From Natronolimnobius baerhuensis (lineage in GTDB: Archaea > Halobacteriota > Halobacteria > Halobacteriales > Natrialbaceae): a DNA stretch of 64,000 nucleotides. Below, piece after piece: positions 18,952 through 27,708 of the stretch (positions are counted from its first letter, which is position 1; each line of letters starts with the position of its first letter). The notes beneath the pieces are model-generated. The model had not been told where the DNA came from and searched no databases. It was given only the letters and a program-made list of their open reading frames with translations. The position numbers and the translations under genes are program-made. The stretch lies in the NCBI RefSeq assembly GCF_002177135.1, contig NZ_MWPH01000005.1, positions 1 through 64,000 on the forward strand. The letters are read 5' to 3'.

Positions 18952-20076
18952 ATGAAACGGCTTCTCCTAATCGCTCTCGTCGCAGCACTGCTCATCCTCG
19001 CGGGTTGTACTGAGACTGGAACAGAGACTGATGACCCGACAGTCGAAGCAGATGATGCCCTCGAGAATGCCGACGAAACTGGTTCTGAAGACGAGACAAC
19101 AACCGATGGAGACGAAGCCGATCCAGAGGAGACCGACGAAAGCGAAGCGGATGAACCCGGCTCAGACACTGACCCTGATGTCGACGGTGATCTCGAGATT
19201 CATCACATCGATGTCGGCCAGGCCGATGCCACGCTTCTGATCGGCCCCGCCGGTGAGACGATGCTCATCGATTCCGGCGATTGGCGTCAAGGAGGCTCCG
19301 GTGTGATCGAGTATCTCGAGGACCAAGATGTCGACCGAATCGATCATCTCGTTGCAACACATGGCCATGCCGACCACATCGGCGGGCACGACGAAATCAT
19401 CGCACACTACGAAACCGAACACGATGGAATTGGCGTAGCCTATGACTCCGGCGTCGCACACACGAGCCAGACGTACGAGCGATATCTCGACGCCGTCGAA
19501 GAGTACGATGTTGAACTCCTGGTTGTCGAAGACGGTGACCACTTTGAGTTTGGTGATGCAGACGTCGACGTCCTCAACCCACCAGAAGGTGACTCGGATT
19601 CAGATCTGCACTACAACAGTGTCGCATTCACCATTAAATTTGGTGAGTTCTCCTATCTCACTACGGGTGATGCAGAAGCCGACGCAGAGCAACGAATGAT
19701 CGACGCACACAGTGATGGCCTCGAGGCAGATGCATATCAGGCTGGCCACCACGGTTCGACGACGTCCTCAACAACGCCGTTCATGAACCACGTAACTCCA
19801 GACGTGGCGATCATCTCGAGTGCATACGACTCCCAGTACGGCCATCCACATGACGAGGTCCTCAAGGACTTTGCTGACCGCGGAATCGAGACCTACTGGA
19901 CCGCCGTCCACGGCGATATTGTGCTCACGACTAACGGGAACGACGTTGCCCTCGAGTCAAAACACGAGTTCTCGACTGATGCGACGGATCTCCTCGAGGA
20001 GAAACCAGCTGATGACGATACACAAGCGTCGCTCACCCACCCGATTGACGTGGTTACAGCACCACTAGTCGGCTAA
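18952..20076 (+). CDS. ComEC/Rec2-like metallo-beta-lactamase lipoprotein
   Basis: A 374-residue exported MBL-fold hydrolase. Its hydrophobic signal ends in ILAGC with the lipid Cys at residue 19, then a highly acidic linker to about residue 80. The MBL domain has HHIDVGQADATLL, the metal motif THGHADHIGG, and the later HHGS and TTGD blocks typical of the ComEC C-terminal hydrolase. It lacks ComEC membrane segments, so it is the stand-alone secreted form, possibly an extracellular nuclease or phosphodiesterase. The DUF3006 gene overlaps its stop by one base (TAATG), a pairing seen with this family. Confidence 0.85.
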   Translation: MKRLLLIALVAALLILAGCTETGTETDDPTVEADDALENADETGSEDETTTDGDEADPEETDESEADEPGSDTDPDVDGDLEIHHIDVGQADATLLIGPAGETMLIDSGDWRQGGSGVIEYLEDQDVDRIDHLVATHGHADHIGGHDEIIAHYETEHDGIGVAYDSGVAHTSQTYERYLDAVEEYDVELLVVEDGDHFEFGDADVDVLNPPEGDSDSDLHYNSVAFTIKFGEFSYLTTGDAEADAEQRMIDAHSDGLEADAYQAGHHGSTTSSTTPFMNHVTPDVAIISSAYDSQYGHPHDEVLKDFADRGIETYWTAVHGDIVLTTNGNDVALESKHEFSTDATDLLEEKPADDDTQASLTHPIDVVTAPLVG

Positions 20077-20354
20077 TGACCGAGACCTACATTGCGACGC
20101 TTGACCGGATCGTCGACGGACAAACAGCAGTGCTCTTACTCGAGGAGAACGGCAAGACCGTCGATCAACTAGACGTCGACGTAACGAAGCTGCCACCAGA
20201 GGCTCAGCACGAGGGGGCCGTTCTCGAGATTGCTGTTGAAGCAGGCGAGTTCTGTGACGCCGAATATCGTCCTGATGCTACACAGTCTCGCAAAGAGTCT
20301 GCACAGGAACGGCTTGATCGTCTGTCGACGAAGTTATCAGATCGGGACAGATAG
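20076..20354 (+). CDS. DUF3006 protein
   Basis: A 92-residue acidic protein whose N-terminal half (IATLDRIVDGQTAVLLLEENG) is the small beta-barrel of DUF3006. It begins inside the TAATG junction with the MBL lipoprotein gene, so the two are translationally coupled. DUF3006 genes recur beside ComEC-like MBL genes; the function is unknown. Confidence 0.8.
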   Translation: MTETYIATLDRIVDGQTAVLLLEENGKTVDQLDVDVTKLPPEAQHEGAVLEIAVEAGEFCDAEYRPDATQSRKESAQERLDRLSTKLSDRDR

Positions 20355-20362
20355 CCTCACCT

Positions 20363-20380
20363 GGATCTGTTGAAATCCTC
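20363..20380 (+). repeat. solo IS5-like terminal repeat
   Basis: GGATCTGTTGAAATCCTC matches 17 of 18 bases of the repeat at 57013-57030 and most of the terminal repeat beside the IS5 transposase at 59758-59776. No transposase or opposite end is evident nearby. The region to 20656 has no convincing gene and looks like decayed IS DNA. Confidence 0.55.
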
Positions 20381-20656
20381 AAGTCGTGATCAGTTTCGCG
20401 CGTCGTGCTGCATACAGAGGATGGATGTTGCGCCGAACGCTCTGTTCAGAGAGCTGTTCCCTTGCGGGACGGAACGGAGTCGACGACTTCCTTTTCTCCC
20501 CCGATGGAACCGATCTCCTTTCAGTCCGTGCTGTCACTCTACATCTTTGAGACCCGTAGGCGAACAGAACCCGCAGCAGCTTTGTGGACGATTTCGGCGC
20601 GTCAACAACCACCATTACGCGATGTCCCACTCGCTTCAAGAACAACGACAGACAGT

Positions 20657-23287
20657 TCACAAGGACTGGAGAGAGATCCGATTCTCGAACACTTCGTCAG
20701 TCAGCTCTCGGACCTTTTCGTGGGTCTCTTCCTCGCTTGTCTCCATCCCGAATTCGTCCTCGAGTGCGTCGAATCGTAGCGTCTCCAGAATGTCCAGTAG
20801 CAGTTCGACACGTCTGTCTTTCATGGTCGCGTGCGTCCATAGGGAGTTGAACTCCTCTTTTAGATCCTCGTCTATCTTCGTTCTCTGTGTCGCATCGTTG
20901 TGTTTCGCTTCGTATTGTGCACGCAGATTCTCAAGTTCGTCACGGTCGGTCGGCCCCTCGTCTGGCGTAAAATACCGATTCGGATGGATGCTCGTGAACT
21001 CGTCGACGTGATTGTAGTATTGAGGGAGTTTCTGCGAAAGTGGGCGATTACTCGCTCGGATGTTGTCACCTTCGCCGAGGAGCAAGAAGTTCCCAAGATC
21101 ATCGATGAATCGCTGTTTGATGTACTCCTCGATTTTTGCCCGGTCTTTCTCTTCGTTCTCCTTCAGGTCCGCCTCTGATTCCGTTCGCTTGCGGTGTTCA
21201 AGTTCCAAGTAGCGATCAACCGCCTCGACAAGGTCCTCTTCCGTACTCTCGGGAGGGAAGAACTTCGGAAGCCAGACGGGCTCGGTACTATCAGTCACGG
21301 GTGTCTGTGGCAACACGTGCTCGATATGTATACCACTCATATCGAGGGTCCGTTCGAGATTCCCGCCACTATTCCGGTAGTGTTCATGAGTTATCCGACC
21401 GAAGAGGAGTTTCGTAGATCTCGTGTTCCAGTCCTGAGCCTGTGTAGCAAGATTGATGAACCGATCACCGAATAGTGACGCAGCCTCAGAACGAGTATGG
21501 TCGATCAGATACTCGATGAGTGTCCTATCAAGTTCATTCTCCAGCCCGGTGTCGCCCAGTGGTGAGAGCTCGAATTCATCGACAGCCTCTATGAAGATAT
21601 TACTGAAGATATTGGGATTCTCGGAGACCAGGAGACGCCGGAAATTGAGTTTCTCGATAGCATCGAGGACGTTGTACAGGGTAGCAGCGTCAGCCTCCGA
21701 GTTCGCATCTGCATGGAAGTACAGCGCTAACACCAGCGGCCGCCACTGATCCATACCTTGTACGTTCAGCCGGATGAGTATCTCCTGGATCTCTTGTTTA
21801 TGCGCCGCGAGCTGCAGGTCGCCTCGGTCGAGATCGGGGTCTGTGATCTGTTTGTAATATCCAACCAACTCATCTGCCCTGCTAATGAACTCTTTTGCGT
21901 CCTCCGGATCCTCTAGGCGGGGTGTAGCTTTACCATCGAGTTTGCGGGTATCGAAGGCATTCGTGAGTTCGTCGCTGGCGTCGCCAATCGTATCGACATC
22001 AGCGTCCACCGTTGTCAGGTACACCGACAGGTAATCGTCGATCCGCCCGTCATCGCCGCCGAACTCCGAAACGATCGATTCCCACTTCCTGATGTAATTG
22101 TCTCCATCCTCAGGATCGTAGAACGCGTTGACGACTGCGGCCCGGATCCGGTCGATCTTCGTGAGTTCGACGCCCCTATCGTTCAAAATCTCGAAGATCT
22201 GCATCCGGAAATCAGCTTCCGCCTGTCGTATCACATACTCACCGACATGAAACGCATGCTGGAGGTATCGGCTTACGTTGAGCAGCGCTCGTACCATGTC
22301 ATCGGTCGTATCCGCTCGGTCAACTATCGTCTTGATCTTCTTATGATAGAACTCGTAGGCACTCAGGAGCTTCTCGTGGGAATCATACAATCGGAAGAAT
22401 CGGTTCGATGGAAGCGAATCCGCGACGTCTAGCTCGCCCAACTCATCGGTGGTGATGCCGAACCGCTCTCTGCATCTGGAGATACGAATTGCGTTGCTAT
22501 TGTTGCCGTGGATATCGAATTCAAGATCGGAGGTCAGGTAGTCGATCTGTGCTTCCGTCCCCTGGATAAGGGCGTCGAAGAACTCCGCGTCGTGTTTATT
22601 CAACGTCAGTCTCGGTTCGCGCTGTCCATAATCCCCGACAACGTACAATAGTTCCTCGATCGTGTTCCGCTCCCATTCCCAGAGGTCTGCCAGTTCATCC
22701 TCTTCGATGGCAGCTTTCTCTATCTCTTGGAGATGTTCTAGGATCACCCGCAGGAGGATGTGTGTCGTGGTGAGTCGTTGTTGACCGTCAATGACGTCGT
22801 AGACTTCGCTGTCGGCGTCAACTGCGAAGTACATCGTACTGAAGAACACGTCCGAGACGTTCTCCTCGTCGGTGATGAGATCGGCATTCACGAACTGCCG
22901 GATATCGTCCCAGAACTGCCGATGTTGGTGTTCCGTCCAAGAGTACGAGCGCTGGTATTCTGGGATGTTGAACTCCTGATCTTTGAGAATATGTTTGAGT
23001 GTCCGCTTCTGCATCTCGAAGTCGTTCTGCGCAGTCGTTTGCATCACCCGATCGTGGCTCACATCGTGTATCGAGAAATTACGCTTCTGTTCGTAATCGA
23101 TGAACACGGAGTAGAGGTCATCCCCATCGCTGGACATGTGCATGGCAAATCCGGCTACGCAGATATTCTTATTGGAGTGTACATCGCATACTATTCGGTC
23201 TTGTCCTTGGAACGTACGCGCTGCGTATTCAGCACGCAGATCATACAAAATATTAATTAAATCAATGGATCTTCTCATCCCCTTCAA
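20657..23287 (-). CDS. GmrSD-like DUF262/DUF1524 protein, candidate restriction or defence nuclease
   Basis: The frame encodes up to 876 residues. The N-terminal DUF262 (ParB/sulfiredoxin-like) domain shows IPEYQRSYSW and VIDGQQRLTT. The C-terminal DUF1524 HNH-like nuclease shows GIHIEHVLPQ (about residues 651-660) and DDLGNFLLL with a following Asn. This layout is that of GmrSD type IV restriction enzymes and phage-defence relatives that use NTP and cut modified DNA. The start is uncertain: 23287 gives an extra acidic N-terminal segment, whereas ATG 23044 places DUF262 at the usual distance. An AT-rich promoter-like block lies near 23245-23262. It is divergent from the MBL gene at 23401. Confidence 0.85.
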   Translation of the reverse strand: MKGMRRSIDLINILYDLRAEYAARTFQGQDRIVCDVHSNKNICVAGFAMHMSSDGDDLYSVFIDYEQKRNFSIHDVSHDRVMQTTAQNDFEMQKRTLKHILKDQEFNIPEYQRSYSWTEHQHRQFWDDIRQFVNADLITDEENVSDVFFSTMYFAVDADSEVYDVIDGQQRLTTTHILLRVILEHLQEIEKAAIEEDELADLWEWERNTIEELLYVVGDYGQREPRLTLNKHDAEFFDALIQGTEAQIDYLTSDLEFDIHGNNSNAIRISRCRERFGITTDELGELDVADSLPSNRFFRLYDSHEKLLSAYEFYHKKIKTIVDRADTTDDMVRALLNVSRYLQHAFHVGEYVIRQAEADFRMQIFEILNDRGVELTKIDRIRAAVVNAFYDPEDGDNYIRKWESIVSEFGGDDGRIDDYLSVYLTTVDADVDTIGDASDELTNAFDTRKLDGKATPRLEDPEDAKEFISRADELVGYYKQITDPDLDRGDLQLAAHKQEIQEILIRLNVQGMDQWRPLVLALYFHADANSEADAATLYNVLDAIEKLNFRRLLVSENPNIFSNIFIEAVDEFELSPLGDTGLENELDRTLIEYLIDHTRSEAASLFGDRFINLATQAQDWNTRSTKLLFGRITHEHYRNSGGNLERTLDMSGIHIEHVLPQTPVTDSTEPVWLPKFFPPESTEEDLVEAVDRYLELEHRKRTESEADLKENEEKDRAKIEEYIKQRFIDDLGNFLLLGEGDNIRASNRPLSQKLPQYYNHVDEFTSIHPNRYFTPDEGPTDRDELENLRAQYEAKHNDATQRTKIDEDLKEEFNSLWTHATMKDRRVELLLDILETLRFDALEDEFGMETSEEETHEKVRELTDEVFENRISLQSL

Positions 23288-23400
23288 AACGCACTACTGA
23301 AGCACTGGTTGCCAGAGAGCGATTGACAGCCCCATATATCTAATCCATCCAACGTAAAAGCTGAACTTCATGCAACTCTGAATAGAAGCTATCCCCACGT

Positions 23401-25050
23401 ATGCGTGTCTCCTATCAACATGCGAATGTTCACAGCGGCAACGAGTCGACGCTCCTGCGTTTTACTGCCGAGGATGGCACGCGTGCGTGTGTTCTCGTCG
23501 ATGCTGGCGACAATGTCGACGTCGAATCCATGCTCGCCGACGACGAGTATCTGAACGCCATTTTGCTTACCCACGCCCACATCGACCACTACCGAACGCT
23601 GGCAAGAAACGTTCACCACAGCGCCCCAATTTACACATCACCAGCAACAGCATCAATCCTCGAGCAGGCACTCCCCGAAGCCCAGAAGGACAACGACCTT
23701 GGCGAAATTTCGGTGGCACTCGAGGCGCTCAACCCAATCAACGAGTGGACGTCGATCCTCCCCACGCTCGAGGTTCGACCGATCCCGGCCGGACACACGC
23801 CTGGTGCAGCTGGGTTCGTACTCAGATTTCGCGACGAGAACTCGAGTGATGACCCCTTTACTGGTGACCAATACCTCCTTGTCACCGGCGATTTCACGAC
23901 GCGACCGTGTGCCGGGTATCCCGGACTCGAGACCACGTATCCGTTCGATATCGACTGTGTGTTGCTAAACGTCTCGAGCGACGACGAGTATACGACCGCT
24001 CTTAATGAGTCACTCGAGACAGTGCTCGAGCGTGCGTTTGCTGGATCACAGGTCGTGGTCGCGACGAGTTCGCTCACCGGCGTTCAGTATGCAACGATCC
24101 TCGCCCACGTTGCAACAGCACTCGAGCGCGAGTTGCCGATTACACTCGTCGGGCAGGCTGCCAAACTGTACAATGCACTCGAGTACGACGACCCAGGCGT
24201 TACGACCCACGAAGTGTTCGAACGACCTGATGAGGTGCTTGAAGACGGAGGCGTGACGATCACCGGTCCAGAGTCGCCGACGACTGGGAGTTCCCACCGA
24301 CTGCTCGAGGCAATTGGCGACGACCCAGGGGCACTGTTCATCCAACTCGCGACAGACAACAACGACGGCGTCCCGAACACCCAGTGTACAACACAGTCGG
24401 TTCGACTGTCCAACCATCCGTCACTCGAGACGATTGATGACGTCGTCCGTTCACTTGCTCCAATCGAAGTCGTGATCAAGCACGCGAGAGGTGGTACACT
24501 CAATCGGTTTCAACGTCGCTTCGATCGGTGTTTCACCTGGGGAACAAACGACCAGGATGTCCACCGACTCTACGAAGATGGACGCTGGAATGCCCCAGGG
24601 TGGATCGCGGAGGAAACTGCAACTCGGATTCGAAGACGCCAGTGGGAAGCGCTACAGGAACACGCTCTCGAGGCTGATACCACACTGGATGTCACCCGAC
24701 GCGAACCGATCACTCTCAAGGCCGAAGGCGTCGACCTCGACGCCCTCGAGGCGACGTTTGCCCGGACTGCGGTAGACCCATACGCGTCGACAGACTCCGC
24801 TGCTGTGGCATCTGACACTGAGACGCTTCCTACAGAAACGGACTCACTCGAAGAACAGTCGCTCGAGGCTGAACTCCTCGCTCGACTCGATGACATTGAT
24901 GCGAAACTCGAGCAGTCCGAGGAGACCGTCAGAGCTCGTGTGCTGAGTGGCGGAGAGGGTGACCAATTTCTCCAACTGCTGGATCAGACGGAACTCGAGG
25001 CTGGGGCAATTATTGAGCTATCGATCAAATCAGCTTCACACAAAGAATAG
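23401..25050 (+). CDS. RNase J/CPSF-like metallo-beta-lactamase protein
   Basis: The 549-residue protein starts with an MBL core: VLVDAGDN, the metal motif THAHIDHY, the AGHTPGAAGF strand and LLVTGDFTTRP. A following Rossmann-like insertion (about 195-300) matches a beta-CASP layout (VVVATSSLTGVQYATIL). The C-terminal half includes a degenerate KHARGG segment and ends in an acidic helical tail. These features suggest an RNA or DNA processing nuclease, but it is shorter and more divergent than housekeeping archaeal RNase J or CPSF1. It diverges from the GmrSD-like gene with about 110 bases between, possibly sharing a regulatory region. Confidence 0.7.
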   Translation: MRVSYQHANVHSGNESTLLRFTAEDGTRACVLVDAGDNVDVESMLADDEYLNAILLTHAHIDHYRTLARNVHHSAPIYTSPATASILEQALPEAQKDNDLGEISVALEALNPINEWTSILPTLEVRPIPAGHTPGAAGFVLRFRDENSSDDPFTGDQYLLVTGDFTTRPCAGYPGLETTYPFDIDCVLLNVSSDDEYTTALNESLETVLERAFAGSQVVVATSSLTGVQYATILAHVATALERELPITLVGQAAKLYNALEYDDPGVTTHEVFERPDEVLEDGGVTITGPESPTTGSSHRLLEAIGDDPGALFIQLATDNNDGVPNTQCTTQSVRLSNHPSLETIDDVVRSLAPIEVVIKHARGGTLNRFQRRFDRCFTWGTNDQDVHRLYEDGRWNAPGWIAEETATRIRRRQWEALQEHALEADTTLDVTRREPITLKAEGVDLDALEATFARTAVDPYASTDSAAVASDTETLPTETDSLEEQSLEAELLARLDDIDAKLEQSEETVRARVLSGGEGDQFLQLLDQTELEAGAIIELSIKSASHKE

Positions 25051-25092
25051 ATCGGAATTCTACTAGTTCTGTTAAACGATCCACTTGACTGC

Positions 25093-25317
25093 TTAGACAC
25101 CACCCTCACGAAATCGAACGACGTCGATCTCAATTGGAAGGGTCTCGAAGTCGTCATCAGCACCAGCGATGAGTGTCCCATCCGTCTCGTGGGCGAGTGC
25201 AACGCCATGAGCGTCCGCAAAGGAGATGTGGCCATCTGCCTTTACCTCGGCCGTAGGTCGCCAGTCAGCCCGCTCTATCTGGATGCCCCATCGCTCGAGC
25301 GCAGTATTGAGGGTCAC
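25093..25317 (-). pseudogene. 3' part of a PIN-domain (VapC-like) toxin gene
   Basis: Only the C-terminal half of a PIN nuclease remains: helices followed by ISFADAHGVALAHETDGTLI and GADDDFETLPI, which carry the third and fourth acidic positions of PIN domains. The N-terminal block with the first catalytic Asp is absent; the frame upstream (VPVCFAYEKVIVTLN) runs into a TGA after a few codons. No antitoxin gene is attached. Confidence 0.65.
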
Positions 25318-25414
25318 AATGACTTTCTCGTAAGCAAAGCAAACGGGAACCAGCGAGACGCAGGCTCACGTAGTCGTGGGATCCGAGCGGCCAAAGGATT
25401 TCACAAAACGCGTC

Positions 25415-25744
25415 TCAGTCGTCTTGCTGCGCGTTCAGCTCCCTCAGGAACCAGCCAGCCGTCGTTCCGATATGAACGCCGTCGACGTTGCGCATCTCGA
25501 GGCCACTTGTGGCGGTACGGAACGGATGGTGTTCAACGAGAATACGATGGATAACTGTGCGGGCGGGTTCCGTCCCGTATCTGTCGACGATGGCCGACAT
25601 CGCCTCGTCGAAATGAGCATCTTGGTGATTCTCTCGAGGATTCTGCGCCCGCTCGAACACGAGGTCAATCACGTCGCTAACCGATGCGTGTTCGGGATTC
25701 CCTGTTCGTTCACGAACGTTGTAGAGGGCGTCGCTATCGGTCAT
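25415..25744 (-). CDS. uncharacterised 109-residue protein
   Basis: An acidic soluble protein of unknown family with several amphipathic helices (SVSDVIDLVFERAQNP, FDEAMSAIVDRYGTEPARTVIHRILVEHHP). It starts two bases after the stop of the zinc-ribbon gene and clearly shares its operon. It may partner that protein or act as a small regulatory protein; nothing in the sequence assigns a reaction. Confidence 0.6.
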   Translation of the reverse strand: MTDSDALYNVRERTGNPEHASVSDVIDLVFERAQNPRENHQDAHFDEAMSAIVDRYGTEPARTVIHRILVEHHPFRTATSGLEMRNVDGVHIGTTAGWFLRELNAQQDD

Positions 25745-25746
25745 AC

Positions 25747-26103
25747 CTACTTATTGCGTGTCTTGTCCGTAGATTCCTTCGAAGATGGTTCGAGCCGGCG
25801 CTGTCGGCGGATTTCAGCACGAGCATCTTCAAGCGTCGCCAGACTATCGATGGCTGTGAGTTCATCGGTGATCTCGTCAATGAGGGCAGCTCGCTTGATG
25901 GCCACATCATCTCCCTCGGCCGTCTCGAGTGACTCAACTCGAATGTAGCGTTCTTCGCACCATCCACAGTTCCAACAATTCTGTGTGATCACGATTTGCT
26001 CATCTTCATCGGCCGCAAGAATAGCGCTGGCAACTGATGTCGAAAGCGGCCGGTCCGGTCCAGTCTCGAGCGTGACCGACCCACCACATGAAGGGCAGTC
26101 CAT
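25747..26103 (-). CDS. zinc-ribbon protein
   Basis: A 118-residue protein with an N-terminal Cys pair (MDCPSCGG) and a second pair in NCWNCGWCEERYI, together a zinc ribbon, followed by a C-terminal acidic helix. I chose the start at 26103 because the extension to 26166 does not look like protein. It could bind nucleic acid or a protein partner. It is coupled to the gene at 25415. Confidence 0.65.
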   Translation of the reverse strand: MDCPSCGGSVTLETGPDRPLSTSVASAILAADEDEQIVITQNCWNCGWCEERYIRVESLETAEGDDVAIKRAALIDEITDELTAIDSLATLEDARAEIRRQRRLEPSSKESTDKTRNK

Positions 26104-26181
26104 AACCGCATAAAAGGGCTCTCCTGTGTTGAAGACAAGGGTGCAATGAGACTTCCTCACAAACAAGGACCGAGATATGAA

Positions 26182-26688
26182 CTACGCAGAAAACAAATCT
26201 TGTGCTCGCCGGTAAATCGGCGATTCTAGCCAGTCACGATTTTCTGCCAGTGTTTCGACCCTCCCCTTTGCCTCTTTTTCTGTGAGTCGGTTCCGTTTGA
26301 CCAATGCTTTCAGCATAATCGGTGAAATCGCCACCTGTGCATCGGTCAGGTTCTGGAGTTCAGGTAACGCTCTGAGATCATCAGTAATCAAAAAATCCGC
26401 TGAAAGTTCTCGACAGAGGGTGACGCAACTGGCCTCGCCACTATCGACTCGAGACGTCTCGAGTGCTGGCTCCGAGGTGTCGTGAATAGTATACTCATGC
26501 TTCAATTCGAGAACAGACGTTGCTGCGCGACCGTGAACATCGTCATACTCTGCTGTCTCCACCAATTCCTCGAGTATTGTCTCGGTTGTCTGGACATCGT
26601 ATTCCTCGAGAACCATCTCTACTGAGTCTGCTGTGGCTAAAGAGATGAACGCGCTTGTATCGATGACGATCATTCCTGACCCTGTCAC
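26182..26688 (-). CDS. PIN-domain toxin (VapC-like)
   Basis: This is a PIN ribonuclease-like toxin of 168 residues. The first catalytic Asp is in MIVIDTSAFISL, an acidic pair lies in DSGEASCVTL, and another in FLITDDLRALPEL, as in VapC-type and archaeal PIN toxins. Translation probably begins at GTG 26688, which overlaps the antitoxin stop as GTGA; ATG 26673 is a shorter alternative. It would cleave RNA when free of the antitoxin encoded just upstream. Confidence 0.8.
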   Translation of the reverse strand: MTGSGMIVIDTSAFISLATADSVEMVLEEYDVQTTETILEELVETAEYDDVHGRAATSVLELKHEYTIHDTSEPALETSRVDSGEASCVTLCRELSADFLITDDLRALPELQNLTDAQVAISPIMLKALVKRNRLTEKEAKGRVETLAENRDWLESPIYRRAQDLFSA

Positions 26689-26990
26689 TCGAGATCTGCA
26701 AGTTCGTCTGCTAGGTCATCTCCCTGTTCAAGAACAGCTTTCGAAGCCTGAACGGCTTCAGCATCTTGCCGACCGACGAACTCTTTCAGGGTTTCGAATC
26801 CAATTTTCTCATCAAGATAGAGTTCAATGAGTGCTTCATTAAACCGCTCGTCATCTTCAACCTCTTCGAAATACTGCTGTAGTGCCTTTTTGATGACTTC
26901 TGTACGGTTTGTATGTGTTATTTCAGCCGCAACATCGGCCTTCTCGAGTAGTTCCTCTGGAAGCCGAAAGTTGACTCGCGTTGTTCCCAT
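26685..26990 (-). CDS. ribbon-helix-helix antitoxin
   Basis: A 101-residue protein beginning TTRVNFRLPEELLEKADVAA, the beta-strand and helix of a ribbon-helix-helix DNA-binding domain, with a second helix (RTEVIKKALQQYFEE). The acidic C-terminal half would wrap the PIN toxin. The four-base overlap with the toxin gene is typical for toxin-antitoxin pairs, which repress their own promoter. Confidence 0.8.
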   Translation of the reverse strand: MGTTRVNFRLPEELLEKADVAAEITHTNRTEVIKKALQQYFEEVEDDERFNEALIELYLDEKIGFETLKEFVGRQDAEAVQASKAVLEQGDDLADELADLE

Positions 26991-27120
26991 TGGTCACTCA
27001 CTCGTACATACGTTGTACCCACAGAATTATAATTCCTATCCCTACTTGCGACAGCGCCGCATACTACTGCGTCAAGAAAGACCTGGCAGGAAATCGACTC
27101 ACAGAAATACAAGGAGGAAG

Positions 27121-27140
27121 CCCACGACTTCAGTCGTAGG
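27121..27140. repeat. IS200/IS605-like right-end hairpin remnant
   Basis: CCCACGACTTCAGTCGTAGG forms a hairpin and is preceded by an AGGAGGAAG stretch. This resembles the conserved right end of haloarchaeal IS200/IS605-family elements. No TnpA or TnpB frame remains in the 130 bases to the left, so it is a remnant at most. Confidence 0.5.
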
Positions 27141-27148
27141 TTACTGAC

Positions 27149-27352
27149 TCATTCAATGTCACGTACTGTATTGACCTCGTTTTCCAGGTCTTCCATGTCT
27201 TGAAGCGAAGAAAGATCCATCTGATCGTGGACATCTGGAAACAGATGCTCGAAGAACGGATCATGCGTCCGACCAACAGTCAGCGCTGGTTCGAGCGCGT
27301 AGATAATCATCATGGCTTCGGTCTCACGAACGTCGATATCGGTTGCAACCAT
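27149..27352 (-). pseudogene. downstream half of an apparently split gene
   Basis: The 67-residue frame (VATDIDVRETEAMMIIYALEP and so on) is acidic and protein-like. Its frame stays open upstream for 22 more codons, with protein-like sequence (DFIAAFRGAGLYFAGKTTQR), to the TGA that ends the next gene at 27419, and both are in the same frame. I read it as the C-terminal part of a gene interrupted by one stop codon, although a separate small gene starting at 27352 is possible. The family is unknown. Confidence 0.45.
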
Positions 27353-27418
27353 TCGTTGGGTCGTCTTTCCTGCGAAGTACAGCCCTGCACCCCGAAACGC
27401 AGCGATAAAATCTGCAGA

Positions 27419-27685
27419 TCAATCAGTTGACTGACCCGCTGCGCGAATTGCGTCTGGATCGAAGTGATCAAATTGTGGAAAATCCTCTCCTCGAGCCTCT
27501 GAAAGTGCTTCTGCCCCGCTAACTTGTGAGTTGATTAAACTGTTCAGTTCTGCACCCCATTCTGGGGCAGGGGTCGAATTGATGTGCGCTACCCACTGGT
27601 CAATCGCGTCGAGCCGTCGCGCCAAACGATCAGGATCGATATGTCTGTCAGCCCGATCCGTTTTCTGATTGGCGTTTGAGCTCAT
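27419..27685 (-). CDS. uncharacterised protein, possibly the upstream half of a split gene
   Basis: An acidic, helical 88-residue protein (HIDPDRLARRLDAIDQWVAH, SQVSGAEALSEARGEDFP) with no family I recognise. Its stop (GQSTD then TGA) is followed in the same frame by open, protein-like sequence down to 27149. It lies directly downstream of a VapBC-like pair on the same strand and might be carried with it. Confidence 0.5.
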   Translation of the reverse strand: MSSNANQKTDRADRHIDPDRLARRLDAIDQWVAHINSTPAPEWGAELNSLINSQVSGAEALSEARGEDFPQFDHFDPDAIRAAGQSTD

Positions 27686-27708
27686 GGAATTCACCTTCTA
27701 CACCATAC

